DNA of 64,000 nucleotides from Muricauda sp. SCSIO 64092 (GCF_023016285.1 NZ_CP095413.1:5036501-5100500); one strand, 5' to 3'; counted from the stretch's first letter, positions 25,019 through 34,706 are shown. The notes: generated by a model from the sequence alone, not told the origin. Numbers and translations: made by a program.

Positions 25019-25027
25019 TACTTTTGC
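25019..25027 (+). promoter_or_regulatory. -7 element of the lpxD operon
   Basis: TACTTTTGC, matching TAnnTTTG, lies five bases before the lpxD ATG, so the transcript may be leaderless; it may be fortuitous. Confidence 0.35.
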
Positions 25028-25031
25028 CGCA

Positions 25032-26069
25032 ATGAAGTTCACAGCTACCCAAATTGCCGGAATTCTCGGAGGGGAAATTGAAGGCAATCCCCAAATCATG
25101 GTTCATAAACTCTCCAAAATTGAGGAGGGAGTGGACGGTAGTCTTACGTTTCTCGCAAACCCAAAGTATACTTCGTACATCTACACGACCCAGGCATCGA
25201 TTACCATTGTGAACAAGGATTTTGTCCCAGAACAGGAACTGACCACCACTTTGATCAAGGTGGATGATGCCTATAAGTCCTTTTCTAAATTGTTGGAATA
25301 CTACAATCAGGTAAAAAATAATAAGGTTGGGATTGAAAAACCCTCCTTTGTTTCAGATTCTGCCAAATTTGGGGAAGCGTTTTATTTGGGTGCATTTTCG
25401 TATTTGGGCGATAATGTGGAAATCGGGAACAATGTAAAGGTTTATCCCAACGTATATATTGGGGACAACGTAACCATAGGCAACGACTGCGTCATTTTTG
25501 CAGGAGCCAAAATTTATTCGGAATCGATCATTGGCAATGACTGTGTGATCCATAGTGGGGCGATTATCGGTGCCGATGGTTTTGGATTTACGCCCAATAC
25601 CAATGGTGAGTACAGCAAAGTACCGCAAACCGGTAATGTTATTTTGGAGGACAATGTTGATGTTGGTGCCGGAACCACCATAGATAGGGCCACCTTGGGA
25701 TCGACCGTCCTCAGGAAAGGGGTAAAACTGGATAATCAGATACAGATAGCCCACAATGTTGAAATTGGGGAACATACCGCCATTGCGGCCCAAACGGGAA
25801 TTGCGGGGTCGACCAAAATTGGCAAGCATTGCCTTATTGGTGGCCAGGTGGGAATTGTTGGGCATATCACCATTGGGGACAGGGTAAAAATTCAGGCACA
25901 GTCCGGTATAGGAAGAAATATCAAGGATGATGAAGTACTGCAGGGTTCTCCTGCATTGAACTATGGGGATTATAACAAATCCTATGTTCATTTTAAGAAC
26001 TTACCAAAGATCATCAATCAAGTTAACGAACTGGAAAAGAAATTCAACCATGAAAGCCAACAGCACTAA
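25032..26069 (+). CDS. lpxD: UDP-3-O-(3-hydroxyacyl)glucosamine N-acyltransferase
   Basis: 345 residues starting MKFTATQIAGILGGEIEG, the family start; an upstream TTG-initiated extension into the HD gene is not credible. N-terminal uridine-binding domain, then a left-handed beta helix of hexapeptide repeats (IGNDCVIHSGAIIGADGFGF carries the catalytic His region), then a C-terminal helix. Adds the second acyl chain in lipid A synthesis. Overlaps lpxC by 20 bases. Confidence 0.95.
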   Translation: MKFTATQIAGILGGEIEGNPQIMVHKLSKIEEGVDGSLTFLANPKYTSYIYTTQASITIVNKDFVPEQELTTTLIKVDDAYKSFSKLLEYYNQVKNNKVGIEKPSFVSDSAKFGEAFYLGAFSYLGDNVEIGNNVKVYPNVYIGDNVTIGNDCVIFAGAKIYSESIIGNDCVIHSGAIIGADGFGFTPNTNGEYSKVPQTGNVILEDNVDVGAGTTIDRATLGSTVLRKGVKLDNQIQIAHNVEIGEHTAIAAQTGIAGSTKIGKHCLIGGQVGIVGHITIGDRVKIQAQSGIGRNIKDDEVLQGSPALNYGDYNKSYVHFKNLPKIINQVNELEKKFNHESQQH

Positions 26070-27456
26070 GCAAAAAACCATTGCTAAGTCAGTTACTTTA
26101 AAAGGTGTAGGTCTGCATACGGGAGAGGATGTGACCATGACCTTTGTCCCTGCAAAGGAAAATCACGGTTTTGCTTTTAAAAGGGCGGACTTGGAAGGTG
26201 AGCCGGTCATAGAAGCCAATGCTTCTTATGTGATCAACACCCAACGGGGGACCAATTTGGAGAAGAACGGGGTAAAAATCCAAACCTCGGAACATGTTTT
26301 GGCCGCTTTGGTCGGGATGGACATCGATAATGTACTTATTGAACTGGACGCCCCAGAACCTCCCATTATGGATGGATCTTCCCGTTTTTTTGTGGAAGCC
26401 CTGGAAGAAGCCGGAATTGTGGAACAGGAAGGTGATCGGGATGAATATGTGGTAAAGGACGTTATCTCTTATAAAGACGAAGCCACAAATAGTGAGATTA
26501 CCATAATCCCCGCCGAGGAATATCAGGTAACCACTATGGTGGATTTTGGCACCAAAGTCCTGGGGACACAAAACGCCACTCTGGAGCATATGTCGGATTT
26601 CAAATCCGAGATTGCCAGTGCCAGAACCTTTAGTTTTTTGCACGAACTGGAAATGCTGTTGGAGCATGGCCTGATAAAAGGAGGCGATTTGAACAATGCC
26701 ATTGTGTATGTGGACAAGGAAATTTCCGAATCCACCATGAAGAAATTGGAAAAGGCATTTGACAAGAAAAAACTCTCCGTAAAACCCAATGGGATATTGG
26801 ATAACCTTACGCTGCACCAACCCAATGAAGCGGCCAGGCACAAGCTTTTGGATGTCGTAGGGGATTTGGCCTTGACGGGCACGCGGATACGGGGAAAGGT
26901 CATTGCCAATAAACCGGGGCATTTTGTGAATACCCAATTTGCCAAAAAGCTTCAAAAAATTATAAAGCAGGAACGTAGAAATTATGTTCCCGATGTGGAT
27001 TTGCATGCGCCCCCCGTAAAGGACATCAACCAAATTATGGAAATGCTTCCCCATCGTCCTCCTTTTTTATTGGTCGATAAAATTTTGGAACTGTCGGAGG
27101 AGCATGTCATTGGCATGAAGAACGTGACCATGAACGAACCGTTTTTTGTGGGGCATTTTCCCGGAGCTCCCGTGATGCCCGGAGTACTTCAGATTGAGGC
27201 TATGGCACAGACCGGAGGAATATTGGTACTGAGTACGGTCCCCGATCCGGAAAATTACCTCACCTATCTTTTAAAAATTGACAATGTTAGGTACAAACAT
27301 CAGGTGGTTCCAGGAGATACGCTAATATTCAAATTGGACCTATTGTCCCCAATAAGACGGGGGATATGTCAGATGCAGGCACGAGCGTACGCAAACGGTA
27401 AATTGGTTTCCGAAGCGGAAATAATGGCACAAATAACAAAAGTAAAAGGAAATTAG
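26050..27456 (+). CDS. lpxC/fabZ: bifunctional LpxC deacetylase / FabZ dehydratase
   Basis: 468 residues from ATG 26050. Residues 1-310 are LpxC: SVTLKGVGLHTGEDV at the start, zinc ligands in SEHVLAAL and in HKLLDVVGDLAL. Residues 325-468 are FabZ: MLPHRPPFLLVDKILEL and VGHFPGAPVMPGVLQIEAMA with the catalytic His and Glu. The fusion is standard in Bacteroidota and couples the committed lipid A step to fatty acid elongation. Confidence 0.96.
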   Translation: MKANSTKQKTIAKSVTLKGVGLHTGEDVTMTFVPAKENHGFAFKRADLEGEPVIEANASYVINTQRGTNLEKNGVKIQTSEHVLAALVGMDIDNVLIELDAPEPPIMDGSSRFFVEALEEAGIVEQEGDRDEYVVKDVISYKDEATNSEITIIPAEEYQVTTMVDFGTKVLGTQNATLEHMSDFKSEIASARTFSFLHELEMLLEHGLIKGGDLNNAIVYVDKEISESTMKKLEKAFDKKKLSVKPNGILDNLTLHQPNEAARHKLLDVVGDLALTGTRIRGKVIANKPGHFVNTQFAKKLQKIIKQERRNYVPDVDLHAPPVKDINQIMEMLPHRPPFLLVDKILELSEEHVIGMKNVTMNEPFFVGHFPGAPVMPGVLQIEAMAQTGGILVLSTVPDPENYLTYLLKIDNVRYKHQVVPGDTLIFKLDLLSPIRRGICQMQARAYANGKLVSEAEIMAQITKVKGN

Positions 27457-27457
27457 C

Positions 27458-28243
27458 ATGAACCAACCTTTGGCATATGTCCACCCGGGAGCCAAAATCG
27501 CAAAAAATGTGGTCATTGAACCATTTACTACCATCCATAATAACGTAACCATTGGTCAGGGTACCTGGATTGGTTCCAATGTGACCATCATGGAAGGCGC
27601 ACGAATCGGGAAAAACTGTAATATTTATCCCGGAGCCGTGATTTCGGCCATACCACAGGATCTAAAATACAAAGGCGAGGAAACCACTGTCCATATTGGG
27701 GATAATACCACCATTAGGGAATGTGCTACCATCAATAAAGGAACTTCAGATCGTATGAAAACGGTCATTGGCAACAATTGCCTAATCATGGCCTATTGCC
27801 ATGTGGCCCATGACTGTTTGGTGGGCAACGGTTGTATTTTCAGTAATAATTCAACATTGGCCGGTCATGTCACGGTAGGTGAAAATGTTGTATTAGCTGG
27901 GATGGTGGCCGTACACCAATTTGTATCCGTAGGAAGGCATGCCTTTGTAACCGGAGGGTCATTGGTGCGGAAAGATGTTCCCCCGTTCGTAAAAGCGGCC
28001 CGTGAACCACTTTCCTATGTTGGGATCAATTCCGTTGGATTAAGACGGAGGGGTTTCGAATCCCACAAGATTCGGGAAATCCAAAATATTTACAGAATAC
28101 TGTATCAAAATAATTACAACAATTCCCAAGCGGCGGAAATCATAGAGGCCGAGATGGAAGCTACCCCGGAAAGGGATGAAATACTTCAGTTTATTAGGGA
28201 CTCCCAGCGAGGGATAATGAAAGGTTATTTTAGCAACAACTAA
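27458..28243 (+). CDS. lpxA: acyl-ACP--UDP-N-acetylglucosamine O-acyltransferase
   Basis: 261 residues of hexapeptide-repeat beta helix and a C-terminal helical domain. First step of lipid A synthesis. The catalytic His is in MAYCHVAHDCLVGNGC, with the adjacent SNNSTLAGHVTVGENV. ATG lies one base after the lpxC/fabZ stop. Confidence 0.95.
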   Translation: MNQPLAYVHPGAKIAKNVVIEPFTTIHNNVTIGQGTWIGSNVTIMEGARIGKNCNIYPGAVISAIPQDLKYKGEETTVHIGDNTTIRECATINKGTSDRMKTVIGNNCLIMAYCHVAHDCLVGNGCIFSNNSTLAGHVTVGENVVLAGMVAVHQFVSVGRHAFVTGGSLVRKDVPPFVKAAREPLSYVGINSVGLRRRGFESHKIREIQNIYRILYQNNYNNSQAAEIIEAEMEATPERDEILQFIRDSQRGIMKGYFSNN

Positions 28244-28245
28244 TT

Positions 28246-28812
28246 ATGGCAAATACTTCGGATATTAGAAAAGGATTGTGCATCAAGTACAATAATGATA
28301 TTTACAAAATTGTTGAATTCCTTCATGTGAAACCTGGAAAAGGACCAGCTTTTGTACGTACCAAATTAAAAAGTGTTACTACGGGAAAGGTCATCGATAA
28401 CACGTTTTCCTCAGGGCATAAAATTGAGGATGTACGAGTGGAGACCCGTTCCTATCAATATTTATATGCGGAGGGGGATACCTTCCATTTTATGAATACG
28501 GATGATTACAATCAGATTGCACTACAGAAAGATGCCCTGGATTCACCAGACTTGATGAAAGAAGGACAGGTAGTGACCATAATCTTCAATACGGAGGACC
28601 AGATGCCCTTATCGGTTGAAATGCCGGCAAGCGTGATATTGGAAGTAACCCATACCGAACCCGGTGTAAAGGGAAACACAGCGACCAATGCAACCAAACC
28701 CGCAACCATGGAGACGGGAGCAAGGATCAATGTTCCGCTTTTCATCAATGAAGGTGACAGGATAAAAATAGATACGGCAACGGCCTCCTATCAAGAAAGG
28801 GCCAAGGAATAA
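28246..28812 (+). CDS. efp: translation elongation factor P
   Basis: 188 residues, three beta-barrel domains. The KOW-like first domain carries the loop KPGKGPAFVRTKLKS, whose Lys is the usual modification site. The C-terminal domain shows GARINVPLFINEGDRIKIDT. Relieves ribosome stalling at polyproline. Placed inside the lpx operon as in other Flavobacteriia. Confidence 0.96.
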   Translation: MANTSDIRKGLCIKYNNDIYKIVEFLHVKPGKGPAFVRTKLKSVTTGKVIDNTFSSGHKIEDVRVETRSYQYLYAEGDTFHFMNTDDYNQIALQKDALDSPDLMKEGQVVTIIFNTEDQMPLSVEMPASVILEVTHTEPGVKGNTATNATKPATMETGARINVPLFINEGDRIKIDTATASYQERAKE

Positions 28813-28821
28813 ATAGTAGCG

Positions 28822-29757
28822 ATGAAGTTTGCCAGGCCATACTCCTTAAGCGAAATTGCCGAACTCATAGGAGCTGAATTTGTAGGTGCACCGGATTTTG
28901 AGGTGCTGGGAATGAATGAAATCCATGTGGTTGAAGCCGGGGACATCGTATTCGTGGACCATCCAAAATACTACCAAAAAGCTTTGGATTCCGCCGCAAC
29001 TACCGTATTGATCAATAAAAAAGTGGATTGTCCCGAAGGCAAATCCCTATTGATTTCTGATGACCCATTTCGGGATTTCAATAAATTAACGACACATTTC
29101 AAACCCTTCCAACCTGCTTCGCAGACTATCGCTGAATCCGCTACCATTGGGAAGAACACCATAATTCAACCTAACGTATTCATTGGAAACAATGTAAGGA
29201 TTGGGGAAAATTGCCTAATTCATGCAAATGTGACCATCAATGATAATTGCATTATAGGCAACAATGTGATTATACATTCAGGAACGGTCCTTGGGGGAGA
29301 TGCTTTTTACTACAACAAGCGAGATGAAAAATGGGATAAGTTTTTGTCAGTAGGCAGGGTACTGATTGAAGATGAGGTTGAGATTGGTGCTGGTTGTACC
29401 ATTGATAGGGGTGTTACCGGTGATACAACAATAAAAGAGGGAAGCAAATTGGATAACCAAATCCAAGTAGGACACGATACGGTCATTGGTAAAAAATGTC
29501 TCATTGCCTCACAATGTGGTATTGCCGGCTGTGTGGTCATTGAAGATGAGGTCACCCTTTGGGGACAGGTAGGCGTGACCAGTGGGATTACTATTGGAAA
29601 AAAGGCCGTGGTCCTTGCCCAGACAGGTATCGCAAAATCCTTGAAAGGTGGAAAAACCTATTTTGGAAGTCCTGCAGAAGAAGCCCGGGAAAAGTTGAAG
29701 CAAATGGCAAGCGTAAAACAGATTCCGAGCATATTGGAAAAAGTAAAGAACATTTAA
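28822..29757 (+). CDS. LpxD-like acyltransferase paralogue
   Basis: 311 residues with the same architecture as the lpxD product: MKFARPYSLSEIAELIGAEF start, hexapeptide repeats, and IHSGTVLGGDAFYYNKRDEK at the catalytic His position, followed by GCTIDRGVTGDTTIKEGSKL. It lacks the longer C-terminal helix. The second copy is conserved in this neighbourhood in Bacteroidota; its acceptor is not deducible, so a general LpxD-family call is made. Confidence 0.88.
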   Translation: MKFARPYSLSEIAELIGAEFVGAPDFEVLGMNEIHVVEAGDIVFVDHPKYYQKALDSAATTVLINKKVDCPEGKSLLISDDPFRDFNKLTTHFKPFQPASQTIAESATIGKNTIIQPNVFIGNNVRIGENCLIHANVTINDNCIIGNNVIIHSGTVLGGDAFYYNKRDEKWDKFLSVGRVLIEDEVEIGAGCTIDRGVTGDTTIKEGSKLDNQIQVGHDTVIGKKCLIASQCGIAGCVVIEDEVTLWGQVGVTSGITIGKKAVVLAQTGIAKSLKGGKTYFGSPAEEAREKLKQMASVKQIPSILEKVKNI

Positions 29758-29789
29758 GGAACGGACTTTATTTTTCATTGATGATATCC

Positions 29790-29797
29790 TATTTTTG
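29790..29797 (+). promoter_or_regulatory. -7 element of sucD
   Basis: TATTTTTG, 24 bases before the sucD ATG. Confidence 0.45.
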
Positions 29798-29820
29798 TCG
29801 AACTTTTTAAAAAAGATATA

Positions 29821-30693
29821 ATGAGTGTATTGGTCAATAAGGACTCAAAAATAATTGTACAGGGTTTTACCGGAAGTGAAGGAACCTTTCACGCGGAACA
29901 AATGATAGCTTACGGAACCAATGTTGTTGGTGGGGTCACCCCGGGTAAGGGCGGACAGGAACATTTGGGGAAACCCGTGTTCAATACGGTAGCGGATGCT
30001 GTTGAAAAGGTTGGGGCCGATACATCGATCATCTTTGTGCCACCTGCCTTTGCCGCAGATGCCATTATGGAGGCCGCTAATGCAGGGATCAAAGTGATCA
30101 TAACGATAACGGAAGGTATTCCGGTGGCCGATATGGTAAAAGCAAACGATTATATCAAGGACTTGGATTGCACGTTGATAGGACCCAATTGTCCAGGTGT
30201 GATCACCCCTGGTGAGGCCAAAGTTGGGATCATGCCCGGTTTTGTCTTTAAGGAAGGCAATGTAGGCATCGTTTCCAAATCCGGAACATTGACCTATGAA
30301 GCCGCAGATCAAGTGGTTCGCCAAGGTTTGGGAATAACCACGGCCATTGGAATTGGGGGAGATCCCATCATCGGAACTACTACAAAAGAAGCGGTTGAAC
30401 TTTTGATCAATGACCCAGATACCCATTGTGTGGTCATGATCGGGGAAATTGGGGGACAATTGGAAGCCGATGCCGCCAATTGGTATAAGGCAAGTGGCAG
30501 TAAAAAACCTATAGTCGGATTTATTGCGGGAGAAACCGCGCCTGCCGGTCGTACCATGGGCCATGCCGGCGCCATTGTCGGAGGTAGTGATGACACGGCA
30601 CAGGCGAAAAAGCGTATTATGCGGGAATGTGGAATCCATGTGGTGGATTCTCCAGCCAAAATAGGCATCACCGTAAAACAGGTGATGGCGTAG
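29821..30693 (+). CDS. sucD: succinate--CoA ligase subunit alpha
   Basis: 290 residues. CoA-binding domain with [18 protein letters not shown] at the start, and the ligase domain with the phosphohistidine in [11 protein letters not shown]. The beta subunit is not in the window. TCA-cycle step generating ATP/GTP from succinyl-CoA. Followed by a strong terminator. Confidence 0.96.
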   Translation: MSVLVNKDSKIIVQGFTGSEGTFHAEQMIAYGTNVVGGVTPGKGGQEHLGKPVFNTVADAVEKVGADTSIIFVPPAFAADAIMEAANAGIKVIITITEGIPVADMVKANDYIKDLDCTLIGPNCPGVITPGEAKVGIMPGFVFKEGNVGIVSKSGTLTYEAADQVVRQGLGITTAIGIGGDPIIGTTTKEAVELLINDPDTHCVVMIGEIGGQLEADAANWYKASGSKKPIVGFIAGETAPAGRTMGHAGAIVGGSDDTAQAKKRIMRECGIHVVDSPAKIGITVKQVMA

Positions 30694-30715
30694 GGCAATC
30701 CGTTAAAACAATACT

Positions 30716-30742
30716 AAATCCCGGCCTGCTCGGGATTTTTTT
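30716..30742 (+). terminator. rho-independent terminator of sucD
   Basis: AAATCCCG pairs with CGGGATTT, ending in seven T. Confidence 0.85.
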
Positions 30743-30766
30743 ATGGGCCAATACCCTCACAAATCC

Positions 30767-30774
30767 TATATTTG
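30767..30774 (+). promoter_or_regulatory. -7 element of fabG
   Basis: TATATTTG, 26 bases before the start codon and directly after the sucD terminator. Confidence 0.6.
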
Positions 30775-30800
30775 AATTTTACCAACCTTAATTAAAACCT

Positions 30801-31547
30801 ATGAAACTTTTAGACGATAAGAATGTAATCATTACCGGGGCCAGCAGGGGCATAGGCAAAGGAATTGCGGAAGTATTTGCACGTCATGGAGCCAATGTGG
30901 CGTTTACCTATAGTTCCAGTGAAGGCCCTGCCCTGGAATTGGAAAAGGAGCTTAATTCCTTGGGAGTGAAGGCCAAAGCCTATAAAAGCAACGCTGCCAG
31001 TTTTGAGGAAGCGGAGCAATTGGTAGCTTCGGTATTGCAGGATTTTGACGGAATAGATGTATTGATCAACAATGCCGGAATCACAAAGGACAACTTGTTG
31101 ATGCGTATGGGGGAAGAAGATTTTGACAAGGTAATTGAGGTCAACTTGAAGTCCGTTTTCAATATGACCAAAGCCGTGCAACGTACACTTTTAAAGCAAA
31201 GGTCCGGTTCCATCATCAATATGAGCAGTGTTGTGGGCGTTAAGGGAAATGCGGGTCAAACCAATTATGCGGCTTCCAAGGCCGGAATGATTGGTTTCAC
31301 AAAATCAGTTGCCCTGGAATTGGGCTCCCGAAATATTCGATGCAATGCAATCGCTCCAGGTTTTATTGAAACCGAAATGACCGACAAGTTGGATGAAAAA
31401 ACCGTTCAAGGCTGGCGGGATGCCATTCCCTTGAAAAGGGGAGGCTCACCGGAGGATGTTGCCAATGCTTGTTTGTTCCTGGCCTCTGACCTTTCTGCTT
31501 ATGTAACGGGTCAGGTCTTGAACGTAGACGGTGGTATGCTGACTTAA
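30801..31547 (+). CDS. fabG: 3-oxoacyl-[acyl-carrier-protein] reductase
   Basis: 248-residue classical SDR. NADPH motif GASRGIGKGIA, NNAGITKD, catalytic Ser (MSSVVG), and YAASKAG with Tyr and Lys; C-terminal YVTGQVLNVDGGM. Length and sequence fit FabG of fatty acid elongation. Confidence 0.93.
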   Translation: MKLLDDKNVIITGASRGIGKGIAEVFARHGANVAFTYSSSEGPALELEKELNSLGVKAKAYKSNAASFEEAEQLVASVLQDFDGIDVLINNAGITKDNLLMRMGEEDFDKVIEVNLKSVFNMTKAVQRTLLKQRSGSIINMSSVVGVKGNAGQTNYAASKAGMIGFTKSVALELGSRNIRCNAIAPGFIETEMTDKLDEKTVQGWRDAIPLKRGGSPEDVANACLFLASDLSAYVTGQVLNVDGGMLT

Positions 31548-31560
31548 CGTAAACCTTTTT

Positions 31561-33585
31561 ATGCAGACCCAGACCATAGTATTGATGCTGATAGCCTTTC
31601 TTGTGGCGCTGGGTATTGCAGTTTTCCACTACCGGGACTATACGGGTGGGGCAACCAAAAAAATCCTTTTGGTAGGGCTTCGTTTTGTAATGCTGTTCTC
31701 GGGATTTTTGTTACTCATCAACCCGGAATTTATCAAGAACAGCTATCGTTTGGAAAAGTCCAATCTGGTGCTTTTGGTGGATGGGTCCTCCTCCATTTCC
31801 AACCTTGGACAGTCTGGGGTGGTTATGGATTTGGTCAATCAATTTTCCCAGGATGAAGGATTGCAGGAAAAGTTCTCCATCCGACCATATGCTTTTTCAA
31901 AAGAGGTAAAACCCCTGGACAGCCTGGATTTCGCCGGAAAAAGGACGGACATTTCAAATGGACTGGCAACCCTGAAAGAGACCTTTGCCAGCGGAAATAA
32001 TGCGGTAATCCTGGTCTCCGACGGAAACCAGACCTATGGAAGGGATTATGAGTATCTGGATTTAGGAAATCAAGTACAACTCCATACCATAGTTGTTGGG
32101 GATACCACGTCCTATCAAGACATTGGAGTGGGGTTGGTGAACCTGAACAAATATGCCTTCTTGGATAACCAATTCCCATTGGAGGCCCAGCTTGTGTATT
32201 CAGGGGAATCCACGGTCGGGACCACTGTCAAAATCACGATGGATGGCCGTGTTGTCCACAGGGAGTCCTTGCAGTTTTCCAAAAATGAGCGCTCCCATGA
32301 CATCAACATACTCCTAAAAGCGCAGTCAACGGGCATCAAAACCATTGAAGTGGCCCTGTCCGCCTTGGAAAACGAAAAGAATGTCCTGAACAACGTAAAG
32401 CGTACCACTATAGAGATCATTGATGAAAAAACGGTAGTTGGTATCGTATCTTCTTTTAAGCATCCGGATATTGGGGCATTAAAAAAAGCCATCGAATCCA
32501 ATGAACAACGGCAGGTGGTCATCATGGCCCCCAATACACCCGTGGAAAGGTTGGAAGCCATTGATGTTTTTGTCCTTTACCAACCCAATGCCTCCTTTCG
32601 AAGCATCTATGATTTTATCAAACAGCGGGGAGGGGGCGTTTTTACGATTACGGGCCCCGAAACGGATTGGAGCTTTTTAAACACCAAATTGGAAGGTTTT
32701 ACCATGGAAGCATTTGGTCAGGGCGAGGAAATCCTTCCGTTCAAAAATGCCGCTTTTGAGGTATTTGATATTTCCAATTTTCTGATGGATGGATTTCCAC
32801 CTTTGGAAGGGGAATTGGGGGAATTGCGATTCAACACGGAACCCAGTATAATCGCCTACCAACAGATACGTAGGGTGAATCTGGAGGAACCGTTATGGTT
32901 TATCCTTCCCGATGGCGGTAAACAGGCATTTCTTTTGGGTGCCAACATTTGGAAGTGGCGGTTGCGTACGTACAGGAACGAAAAGGATTTTTCAGGCTTT
33001 GATGAACTCATGGGAAAACTCATATTCTACCTTTCCAGCTCGGGGAAAAGGGAACGATTGCAGTTGGATTTTGAAACGACCTATGAAAACGCTTCGGAAA
33101 CCTTGATTAAAGCGTCCTTTTTTGACAATACCTATAGCTTTGATGAAAATGCCAGTCTCAATTTAAATCTGAAAAGTAATGATGGACTGGTCCGGGATAT
33201 TCCCATGCTTTTAAAAGGAAATCAATTTCAGGCAGACTTGAGCGACTTGGAAGAAGGGGAGTATAGCTTTACGGTTACGGAAACCAGGGAACGTATTTCC
33301 AAATCGGGGCAGTTTACAATTTTGGATTTTGATTTGGAAAAGCAATTCTTAAATGCCAATCATTTAAAGCTAAGAAGATTGGCAGAAAACAATTCCGGAA
33401 ACTTGTATTACCCTTCCCAGGTTTCTGGGCTTATAACAGATTTATTGAACGAAAATCAATTTCTTCCAGTTCAAAAAAGCACAAAGAATGTAGTATCTTT
33501 AATAGATTTTAGCATAGTGTTGGGCATCATGGTTTTGGCCCTTGCCCTGGAATGGTTTATTAGAAAATATAACGGATTATTATAA
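31561..33585 (+). CDS. membrane-anchored vWA-domain protein, 674 aa
   Basis: Two N-terminal helices (TIVLMLIAFLVALGIAVFHY; GLRFVMLFSGFLLLINPEFI), then a vWA domain with the MIDAS start LLVDGSSSISN and later VILVSDGNQT. Beta-rich middle and a C-terminal helix (LIDFSIVLGIMVLALALEWF). It looks like the BatA/BatB-related membrane proteins of Bacteroidota in which the external domain faces the periplasm. Function is unknown. The SPFH gene begins 13 bases after it. Confidence 0.8.
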   Translation: MQTQTIVLMLIAFLVALGIAVFHYRDYTGGATKKILLVGLRFVMLFSGFLLLINPEFIKNSYRLEKSNLVLLVDGSSSISNLGQSGVVMDLVNQFSQDEGLQEKFSIRPYAFSKEVKPLDSLDFAGKRTDISNGLATLKETFASGNNAVILVSDGNQTYGRDYEYLDLGNQVQLHTIVVGDTTSYQDIGVGLVNLNKYAFLDNQFPLEAQLVYSGESTVGTTVKITMDGRVVHRESLQFSKNERSHDINILLKAQSTGIKTIEVALSALENEKNVLNNVKRTTIEIIDEKTVVGIVSSFKHPDIGALKKAIESNEQRQVVIMAPNTPVERLEAIDVFVLYQPNASFRSIYDFIKQRGGGVFTITGPETDWSFLNTKLEGFTMEAFGQGEEILPFKNAAFEVFDISNFLMDGFPPLEGELGELRFNTEPSIIAYQQIRRVNLEEPLWFILPDGGKQAFLLGANIWKWRLRTYRNEKDFSGFDELMGKLIFYLSSSGKRERLQLDFETTYENASETLIKASFFDNTYSFDENASLNLNLKSNDGLVRDIPMLLKGNQFQADLSDLEEGEYSFTVTETRERISKSGQFTILDFDLEKQFLNANHLKLRRLAENNSGNLYYPSQVSGLITDLLNENQFLPVQKSTKNVVSLIDFSIVLGIMVLALALEWFIRKYNGLL

Positions 33586-33598
33586 AAGAATAGGACTT

Positions 33599-34414
33599 AT
33601 GGATAGATTACCAAAAATTGCATTGCCCACCGTGGTGGTCATAATTTTAGTGTTCATTTTAATTTCCAAATCGGCCATAAACATTGGTGCCGGTGAAGCA
33701 GGAGTGCTTTGGAAACGTTTTAGCGGTGGTGTGGTTACTGACCAACCTCCCTTGGGAGAAGGCTTTCATTTGGTGGCCCCTTGGAACAGGGTATACATAT
33801 ACGAAGTAAGAAGACAGGAGGTATTTGAGAAAATGAAGGTGCTTTCCTCCAATGGTTTGGATATTCAATTGGATGCCTCGGCATGGTATATGCCCAAATA
33901 TGGGGAATTGGGCCAGCTTCACCAACAAATAGGCGAAGGGTATCTGGATAGGATTTTGCTGCCTACCATCCGATCTGCAGCACGTTCGGTAGTGGGGCGT
34001 TATACCCCTGAGCAGTTGTATTCCAGTAAAAGGGATGCCATTCAGGCTGAAATTTTCGAAGAAACCAAGAAAATCGTTGAAGGCCAACATATTGTTCTCG
34101 ATGAAATCTTGGTGCGCGATGTTACCCTCCCCCCAACCATTAAGGAGGCGATTGAACGTAAATTGAAACAGGAACAGGAATCCTTGGAATACGAATTTCG
34201 ACTGGTTACCGCCGAGAAGGAAGCCGAACGTCAGCGTATAGAGGCGCAGGGTAAGGCCGATGCGAACAAGATTTTGAGCGCATCGCTTACGGACAAGATT
34301 TTGCAGGACAAGGGCATAGAGGCCACTTTAAAGTTATCTCAATCCCCAAATGCCAAAGTAGTGGTGGTTGGTTCAGGAGATGACGGCCTCCCCTTGATTT
34401 TGGGAAATAACTAA
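33599..34414 (+). CDS. SPFH/prohibitin family protein
   Basis: 271 residues from ATG 33599 (MDRLPKIALPTVVV). One N-terminal helix (VVVIILVFILISKSAINIGA), the band-7 domain (about 35-190) with RSVVGRYTPEQLYSSKRDAI, and a coiled coil (EFRLVTAEKEAERQRIEAQG). Forms ring-shaped membrane scaffolds. A longer frame starting in the vWA gene is not needed. Confidence 0.9.
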   Translation: MDRLPKIALPTVVVIILVFILISKSAINIGAGEAGVLWKRFSGGVVTDQPPLGEGFHLVAPWNRVYIYEVRRQEVFEKMKVLSSNGLDIQLDASAWYMPKYGELGQLHQQIGEGYLDRILLPTIRSAARSVVGRYTPEQLYSSKRDAIQAEIFEETKKIVEGQHIVLDEILVRDVTLPPTIKEAIERKLKQEQESLEYEFRLVTAEKEAERQRIEAQGKADANKILSASLTDKILQDKGIEATLKLSQSPNAKVVVVGSGDDGLPLILGNN

Positions 34415-34444
34415 TAATTTCTTTTTTGTGTAGAAATTAAATTT

Positions 34445-34452
34445 TACCTTCG
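34445..34452 (+). promoter_or_regulatory. -7 element of the histidine operon leader
   Basis: TACCTTCG resembles TAnnTTTG with one mismatch, nine bases before the leader peptide ATG; TTTTTTGTG about 20 bases upstream may be the -33 element. Confidence 0.4.
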
Positions 34453-34460
34453 TCAACGAA

Positions 34461-34514
34461 ATGAGAAACAAATTTACACACCATCATATCGATAGCATCG
34501 CTCAGGCGAGGTAA
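34461..34514 (+). CDS. his operon leader peptide, 17 aa
   Basis: MRNKFTHHHIDSIAQAR with three consecutive His codons (CAC CAT CAT), 30 bases before a terminator and about 190 bases before hisG. ATTTACACA at 34472-34480, just before and into the first His codon, is complementary to TGTGTAAAT at 34523-34531, so ribosome position can alter the fold. This is the classical attenuation layout, with stalling at His codons when charged tRNA-His is scarce. Confidence 0.8.
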   Translation: MRNKFTHHHIDSIAQAR

Positions 34515-34543
34515 CGATATTTTGTGTAAATCAAAATAACCTG

Positions 34544-34573
34544 ACCCGTTTGAGTAATCAAGCGGGTTTTTTT
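34544..34573 (+). terminator. his attenuator terminator
   Basis: ACCCGTTTGA pairs with TCAAGCGGGT (one G-T pair) around a four-base loop and is followed by a run of seven T. Confidence 0.85.
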
Positions 34574-34624
34574 ATTCCCACGACAGTGGGTAACTGTTGA
34601 AATAAGTTGTAATGTTAAATTAGA

Positions 34625-34693
34625 TTCCTGCCTACCCTTCGACTACCTGCCCGCTCTTGGCATTCAGGTGGGCGCTCAGGGTGACGGGCAGGA
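34625..34693. repeat. nested palindromic element between attenuator and hisG
   Basis: Outer arms TTCCTGCC and GGGCAGGAA, then ACCCT/AGGGT, then CCTGCCC / GGTGGGCG. The inner sequence (TTCGACTACC ... GCGCTCAGGGTGACGG) resembles the TTCGACTGCGCTCAG stretch inside the repeat at 57.9 kb, so it belongs to a wider family. It lies in the untranslated leader of hisG. Confidence 0.5.
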
Positions 34694-34706
34694 AAGACAA
34701 GAAGTT

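Noticed and set aside
29845..30639. Minus-strand 264-codon frame inside sucD
   Set aside because: Shadow of a well-supported sucD gene; the translated product has no family features.
34668..34706. N-terminal extension of HisG from a GTG
   Set aside because: It is encoded by the palindromic repeat element; HisG homologues begin at MNLRIAIQKSG.
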